Origin: Anoplopoma fimbria | Lineage: Eukaryota; Chordata; Actinopteri; Perciformes; Anoplopomatidae | DNA length: 64,000 bases | Assembly: GCF_027596085.1 (NCBI RefSeq) | Contig: NC_072452.1 | Location: forward strand, 4,004,314 to 4,068,313 | Direction of reading: 5' to 3' | Part shown: positions 58,401 through 64,000 of the stretch, piece by piece | How the letters are laid out: every line of letters begins with the position of its first letter | Numbering within the stretch: position 1 is the stretch's first letter | The notes under the pieces: model-generated | The model's database searches: none | Seen by the model: the letters and a program-made list of their open reading frames with translations, nothing else | Told to the model about the DNA's origin: nothing | Position numbers and translations under genes: made by a program

Positions 58401-61086
58401 AATAACACATTTTTAGGAAACATGAACTGAAAACAAAATGTTAAAGGGTTTAAGCTCTAAAACGAATACACAGAAAACACCCAGACCAAAAAAAACCTCT
58501 GTGATAGCTACCCATCAATCACAAGGTAGCCACACCCTAAAGCATACCGTTCTTTATGATCAATTTGACTCTAAATGGGGCTATAATCGACTAAATGAAC
58601 ATCGTGCTGTGTTGAAGAAGACTTGTAACTAGCGATTGACACCATAAAATGTTTACAATGTTTACTGAGGTAATAAACCAAGTGAGAAGTAGGGTCATTT
58701 TGTCATGGAATTCTATGATGGCCATTAGGAAGATTGCAAGTTTAAGGCATTTAAATTGGCTCAACTTTTCAGTCTGGAAGGTTGCCGCCTGGTTTTAACT
58801 GACTGTGAGGGACTCCCATGTTCATTCACTGATTAATTTATCTATGTTGATCATGCTTGTGAAGGTTTCTTGGATCAGGGCTTGATGGTGAAAGACGTGC
58901 GGCGTCTGAGGGAAACCTACGTTCGAACTCCCCAGTGTAAAACTGACATCTGCTCCATCCTCCCAACCGACCTCCTCTACCTGACCGTCGGAATCAGCTA
59001 CACTCCTCTCCTTCGATTTAACCGTCTGCTCCGTCTGCCACGACTCTTTGAGTTGTTCGAACGCACGGAGACGCGGACGGGCTACCCCAACGCTTTCCGC
59101 ATCTGTAAACTGGTTCTGTACATCCTGGTGATCATCCACTGGAACGCCTGTGTATACTACAGCTTCTCCAAGGTCCTCGGACTGGGCTCTGATTCCTGGG
59201 TTTATCCCAATGCATCAGATCCTGAGTTTGGCTCCCTCACCAGAAGTTACATATACTGTTTGTACTGGTCCACTCTGACGCTGACCACCATTGGAGAGAC
59301 GCCTCCTCCTGTTAGAGATGAAGAATATTTGTTCCTGATATTTGACTTTCTGGTAAGTCTATAGCAAAGGTGCACCTTAGCTGATATTATCTTACCTTGA
59401 CTGATCCACAAAAGCCTTTTGGTGTGTGTGTGTTGATCCCAGTTGTTCCATTTTATCACAATACTAATACTGGTCTTTCTGTCCTAGGTTGGTGTTCTGA
59501 TTTTTGCCTCCATCGTGGGCAATGTTGGCTCCATGATCTCCAATATGAATGCCACAAGAGCAGGCTTTCAGAGTCGCGTAGACACACTGAAACACTACAT
59601 GCAATTCAGGCACGTGAGCAAGGTGCTGGAGCAGCGCGTCATCCGCTGGTTTGACTACCTCTGGACCAATCAGAAGACAATAGATGAGCAGGAAGTGCTG
59701 AGGAGCCTGCCCAATAAACTGAGAGCAGAGATTGCTATTAATGTTCACCTGGACACACTGAAGAAGGTAGAGATACACCTAGACCATGTGACCAGAATTC
59801 AATTTACATCTTAAGCTTCTTGTGTCTGTCAATGGAAAGCACTTTGTCATCATCAAAAGGTCGAAATGTTGTTAAGGCCCGATGCTCCAGGTAGCCAAGA
59901 ATTCTGCTAAAACCCACACAGAACGTTTTTTTGCAAACAAAATTGTATTTTATCTTTGTCTGTGTGTGTATATGTGTGTGTGTGGACATATAGGTGCGTA
60001 TCTTCCAGGACTGCGAGGCTGGCCTCCTTGTAGAACTGGTATTAAAACTTCGGCCGCAGGTTTTCAGTCCTGGAGACTACATCTGTAGAAAGGTTAGTAT
60101 TAATTTTATTGGTGGTGTTGGAGTACGTTGTAACAATTGCTACTGCTGTAGTACTGTATTGTATGTTATTAAACTTTAAATTTATATGTATTTCCTTGTG
60201 TGCATGCTAATAAAACATTGACCCACTTGTAAAAACACACTTCCATAGCACTGCTAGTGGTAAAAAAATGTCACAGGGTACATTTAATTCTTCCAAGGCA
60301 TTTTGTATAATTTATTGCAGTACACTTTCTGCTGTTTCTAGCCTGCATTGCTACTACTAGTAACACTAGGCTACTAGGCTAGTTTTCAGTTCTCGCCTCT
60401 GATGCTTATTCTCTGTATATTTTACAAGGGAGATGTGGGTAAGGAGATGTACATAATAAAAGATGGCCAGCTGGCAGTGGTGGGGGAGGATGGAGCCACC
60501 CAATTTGCCGTTCTGACATCGGGAAGCTGTTTCGGGGAAATCAGCATCCTGAACATCAGCGGCAGCAAGATGGGGAACCGACGCACGGCCAACATTCGCA
60601 GTCTGGGATACTCAGACCTGTTCTGTCTTTCTAAACAAGACCTGATGGAGGCGCTTCAGGAGTTCCCCCACGCCAGGGCCCAGCTGGAACAGAGGGGGCG
60701 GGACATCCTGCGGAAGGAGGGGCTTCTAGAGGAAGTAAATGTGTCTGCAGGGGAGGAGCTCGAGGAGAAGGTGGAGAGGCTGGAAACCAGTCTGGATCGG
60801 CTACAGGTCGGTGCTATTAGTCCACCACTGCAGCTGCTGTTGGTACTGTTGCTAGGTTCTAAACAAGAATGGTAATAACTACTGATCACCTTGTTTTCAG
60901 ACGTGTTTGGCTCGTCTGCAGAGTGAGTTCAACTCTTCCCAGCTTCGACTGAAACAGCGAATCACAACCCTCGAACACAACGTCACCACGGTGGCCACAG
61001 GCAGCGGCTTCCTGTCGGACGCCGACGGCATCGACAGTGTTTCTGGTGGTGACGGTGTGTGCAGTGAAATCAACATCAGGCTCTAA
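55454..61086 (+). CDS. cnga2: Cyclic-nucleotide-gated cation channel alpha 2 (olfactory type), 10 coding exons
   Basis: This is a tetrameric cAMP/cGMP-gated Na+/Ca2+ channel subunit; CNGA2 carries the odour-evoked current in olfactory cilia. Coding exons: 55454-55542, 56474-56584, 56707-56892, 56990-57094, 58090-58196, 58865-59352, 59488-59766, 59994-60092, 60429-60806, 60901-61086; all phases agree, 675 aa (human 664). Seen: N-terminal DDTSSELQR and REWAQKS...[11 protein letters not shown] (calmodulin-site region of CNGA2); S1 [17 protein letters not shown]4 [16 protein letters not shown]; turret sequon in YPNASDP; pore TTIGETPPP (about 340-348); C-linker; cyclic-nucleotide-binding domain (about 456-590) with FGEISIL and [19 protein letters not shown]-terminal leucine-zipper coiled coil. 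N-terminal and CNBD wording fit CNGA2 better than CNGA1/3/4; I cannot say whether it is the teleost a or b copy. An acceptor one base before the ATG implies a 5' UTR intron. Confidence 0.94.
55555..55592. repeat. (CA)n microsatellite in cnga2 intron 1
   Basis: A short interrupted CA run 12 bases after the donor of the first coding exon. Confidence 0.95.
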
Positions 61087-62910
61087 ATAATGTGAATACG
61101 CCATGAACCGCTAAATTTGGCAGATATTAACTGAAAAAAATGTTGTAAAAAGTGTTTGTACTTTATTTTGAAGCTGTCTTAATGTCTTGTTTCTTCACTT
61201 CAAACTGTCTGCCTCTTACAATTTAACACAGTTATTAAAGTAGAACGAGAACACATTTGTGTACATTAAAGTCATTATATTACTAATACTCATGTGTAGC
61301 ACCTTAGGCACGCGTAGGGCAAAAAAGGGTGGTGCGCCTGTGGAACAGGGCCTCGTGAGCAACCAGACTATTATATTGTTACAGTTACTCTGAATTGTGT
61401 AGTTGATCGTAATTAAATACCGCTCATATAAATCTTTTCGTCTGCATTTGCCATGTCCCACTGTCTCTACCGCATCGACCGAATTCAAAACAGGAAGGAA
61501 TGTTGCACAGTAGTAAAGCCCGCCTTTTTTTGCTTGATTTGATTGGCTGCCTGGTCCTAGTGGGATATCGGCGCATTGTGTTGAAAAGTTGAGAGTATTT
61601 TGATTTGTATTCACTTGTAAAAATAAAAAGTTACACAATGCACAAGATAGGAGCACACGCCAGGCGCTTCGTTCCATAGGAAAACAATGGTTTTGCTGCA
61701 GATGCTTTTCTAGCAGCTCTTCTCTGTCTGATCGGGGCTTAAGTGTCACCTTAAGTGCAGTTCAAAGTGCTTTACATAGGACTTCATAGTAAAAAAACAT
61801 AATTGCTAACACAGATATAACCAGAACGCTACTATGGAACATTAATGAGTCAAAAGGGTGACTTGTGTTCAACATGTTTGTCTTGGGTTACATTATTTAC
61901 CACTAGGGCGCGTTAAATGCTAGAGAATGCCTTCGGGTTATGAGAGCTGAATATGGCACTTAGATGCTTCATCCTAAGATTTTATAAACACAAGTCCAGT
62001 GGATTGTTTGATGTCTCTTCTCTACCTGAATAAAATAAAGTGTTCAGAAACTTTTCTCGTAATCGCTTCAAGTAGAATGTATAATGCATGTCAAACTATC
62101 CCTTTAAGCACATTTTCTGTTACAGGTTTAGTGTTGTCTATAAAGGTTCTTTGTAAGTCCCTTGAAGCTGTTCCCTTTCTTTTCACAATCCTAATTTAAA
62201 AAATATGTTTTTTTACTGGTGGCCAGAGCACCGACAAATTTTTTGATTAGATTACTCTTTTACTTTTTCTTTTTCTTCTGAAAAACCCTTTCTTGCTTTG
62301 AATCTGCTTCTGTCTCATAGATGTTTTAAGTGTTTTTTACTCATGTAAAAAGTATTCAAGTACTGTTAATATACTACTCATTACACTAATCATTTATTTT
62401 GAGCATAATAAATGACACACTGAGCATACCTACTTCATACCCATGAAGCGTCATTCTGTTAATAGTCCTCTAATGTGGCCACTGCTCGCTCTGCAGCCTT
62501 GTCAGCAAGTGAGTTGGGACCAAAGTCCAACGTAACAAGACTGAAAGATTTCAGGAAGTCACTTTAACACGCTGTGTTAAAAAGGTAGATACATGCTGTT
62601 TGGTCCTGTGTAGCTTTGTTTTTCGTCCCACTTTGCTTGCCCTTGTGCATGTTTCTTTCCTTGTATCTGGATTTATTTTCCATTATTAGCAGTGTGTTAT
62701 CTATCATCTGTTTTTATTAAGAACTGCTCGCCTATCTTTCTGTCTTTGTAGTCATGGATCTAGATAGTTCTGTGCTCCTCGTTCAGAGTCTCTGAGTGTG
62801 AGTGGGTTTCATATTGTGTGTGCACATGCAGAATAATAACCGTTACTGCGTGTGCTGTATGTGGATACATCTTTGTGTATGAATGTGTGTGCATGTGGAT
62901 GTGTGTTCCA
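61087..62910. other. cnga2 3' UTR and intergenic sequence
   Basis: ATTAAA at 61,234-61,239 and AATAAA near 61,622 are possible cnga2 poly(A) signals. 61,300-61,745 has the look of an interspersed repeat (GAAGAGCTGCTAGAAAAGCA and GTTTTCCTATGGAACG on the minus strand), but no boundaries are visible. Confidence 0.35.
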
Positions 62911-62913
62911 GAC

Positions 62914-62985
62914 ATGGAGATGAGCTTTGTGTTGCTGTGCGTGATGCTGGTAGCCAGCGTGAAACCTGTTTCAGCCGCAGCACAG
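62914..62985 (+). CDS. Signal-peptide first coding exon of an unidentified gene
   Basis: ATG followed by MEMSFVLLCVMLVASVKPV and SAAAQ: a short n-region, hydrophobic core and small-residue cleavage region, ending in the donor CAG|GTACGT. A plausible acceptor (GTGTTCCAG) lies two bases before the ATG. No second exon could be recognised in the last kilobase, so the gene would continue past the right edge. Identity unknown; a secreted or single-pass membrane protein is likely if the exon is real. Confidence 0.45.
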
Positions 62986-63213
62986 GTACGTTTTTTTCTT
63001 CTAATCACTGTTAGGAAAGAGTTTTCTTTTAAAATATCTTTATTGATGTCAACACACATACACATAGACAGAGCAACTATATTATATATATCATTATTTA
63101 TTAATAAATAAATACAATTCTAAAACAGAAATAAACATTAATTTTTTTTTAAGTTTATTATTATAATTTTTTGGCTTCATGGTTCTGTAATTAATCAATG
63201 GCACTAAAATATA

Positions 63214-63440
63214 CAGTACCAGTCAAAAGTTTGGACACACCTTCTCATTCAACTACTTTGAAGAATCTAAAATATAAAACATATTCTGGTTTGTTGAGCA
63301 TTTGTTTGTTTACCACATAATTCCATATGTGTTCCTTCATAGTTTGGATGTCTTCAATGTTAATCTACAATGTAGATAAAAATAAAAATAAAGAAAAAAC
63401 ATTGAATGAGAAGGTGTGTCCAAACTTTTGACTGGTACTG
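63214..63440. mobile_element. Tc1-type MITE, copy 2 (227 bp)
   Basis: CAGTACCAGTCAAAAGTTTG at both ends in inverted orientation, TA target duplications at 63212-63213 and 63441-63442. Same family as 40,593-40,825, inserted in the opposite internal orientation. Confidence 0.95.
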
Positions 63441-63444
63441 TATT

Positions 63445-64000
63445 TTTAAATGATCTTGAAACAAATGCCAATTCCAGTTAGTTATTGCTCATGCAACAAA
63501 GGTAACTGGCATGATAAAATCCTGATCCACCTCAGGTGTAGTGACGATTAAAGTTCAAAAACTTTCACATCAAATAAAATTGCTCCTTAATCCATGACTG
63601 TCTTCACGATAGAGTTATTCAATGTTGCATGTGGTCAAATAACTCTGCATCATGAGTTGTTTTAAAAAAAATGATGAGGTTTCAATCAGGTTCATACACT
63701 CCCGGTGCTCGGATATATTAATGCATATAAATCAATTACAGATGAAATTGCAGCTACAGTCAGAATGTTCCCTGTACTGTAGCTTTTATGGTTTCATCCT
63801 AAATGAAGCCCCTTCTCCCCTTCTTATGTTTAAATCATGAACATTCTCTCATTCTAATCCTTTCTAATGTTTTCCTATCACATTATCATTTATGGTCATA
63901 GTGTTATTATCGAGGCACTGTGTTTTTTGATTTGTTGCTTGTAACAATTGTGTATGTATACACACCGTTTGTTGGATATATTGTAGACATTATCATACAA
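63445..64000. other. Gene-less right edge
   Basis: AT-rich sequence, probably the first intron of the gene whose signal-peptide exon is at 62,914. Nothing else recognised. Confidence 0.4.

Noticed and set aside
61216..61749. 177-codon minus-strand frame
   Set aside because: No recognised domain; the region reads like an interspersed repeat and the frame has no exon structure.

Overview
The window is nuclear DNA from a ray-finned (teleost) fish. The evidence is split vertebrate genes with GT-AG introns, very dense (CA/GT)n microsatellites, a Tc1-like transposon, Tc1-type MITEs, a hAT element, an L2-like LINE with an SGNH-esterase ORF1, and SINE-like repeats typical of teleosts. Nothing prokaryotic is present, so operons, ribosome-binding sites and CRISPR arrays do not apply. 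I cannot name the species.

Four protein-coding genes can be rebuilt exon by exon with consistent splice phases. (1) tctn1, a tectonic of the ciliary transition zone: + strand, 17,614-29,532, 14 coding exons, 604 aa. (2) hvcn1, the voltage-gated proton channel Hv1: - strand, 33,463-30,248, 5 coding exons, 226 aa, tail to tail with tctn1. (3) cfap96 (C4orf47), a cilium/flagellum-associated protein: - strand, 46,465-41,941, 7 coding exons, 326 aa. (4) cnga2, an olfactory-type cyclic-nucleotide-gated channel alpha subunit: + strand, 55,454-61,086, 10 coding exons, 675 aa. A single exon at 62,914-62,985 looks like the signal-peptide exon of a gene that runs off the right edge. A set of splice-bounded open blocks on the - strand at 38.3-40.4 kb may be a further gene, decayed gene or lncRNA; I do not recognise it and the phases do not join.

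Layout. 1-17.6 kb is gene-poor, full of CA/GT microsatellites, with a 42-bp minisatellite at 1.5-2.1 kb and several dispersed repeats. 17.6-33.5 kb holds the convergent tctn1/hvcn1 pair; tctn1 introns carry a duplicated segment, nested SINE-like insertions and a complete non-autonomous hAT element. 33.5-41.9 kb is mostly intergenic, with a GC-rich minisatellite, a LINE tail, a 1.6-kb Tc1-like element and a MITE. 42-46.5 kb is cfap96. 46.7-55.4 kb is repeat-rich: a SINE, a frameshifted gene-family relic, an internally deleted L2-like LINE and a 3-unit tandem repeat. 55.4-61.1 kb is cnga2, and the rest is intergenic with a second MITE.

Three of the four genes bear on cilia or ciliary signalling (tctn1 and cfap96 structural, cnga2 in olfactory cilia); I treat this as coincidence. 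The most interesting sequence features are an apparent U12-type AT-AC intron plus two GC-AG introns in tctn1, an RFX-type X-box half-site and a YY1-like site at the tctn1 start, a Zn-site His-to-Asp change in hvcn1, a GT microsatellite abutting the acceptor of the cfap96 start exon, and extra introns through the channel core of cnga2. I saw no undescribed defence or mobile system.
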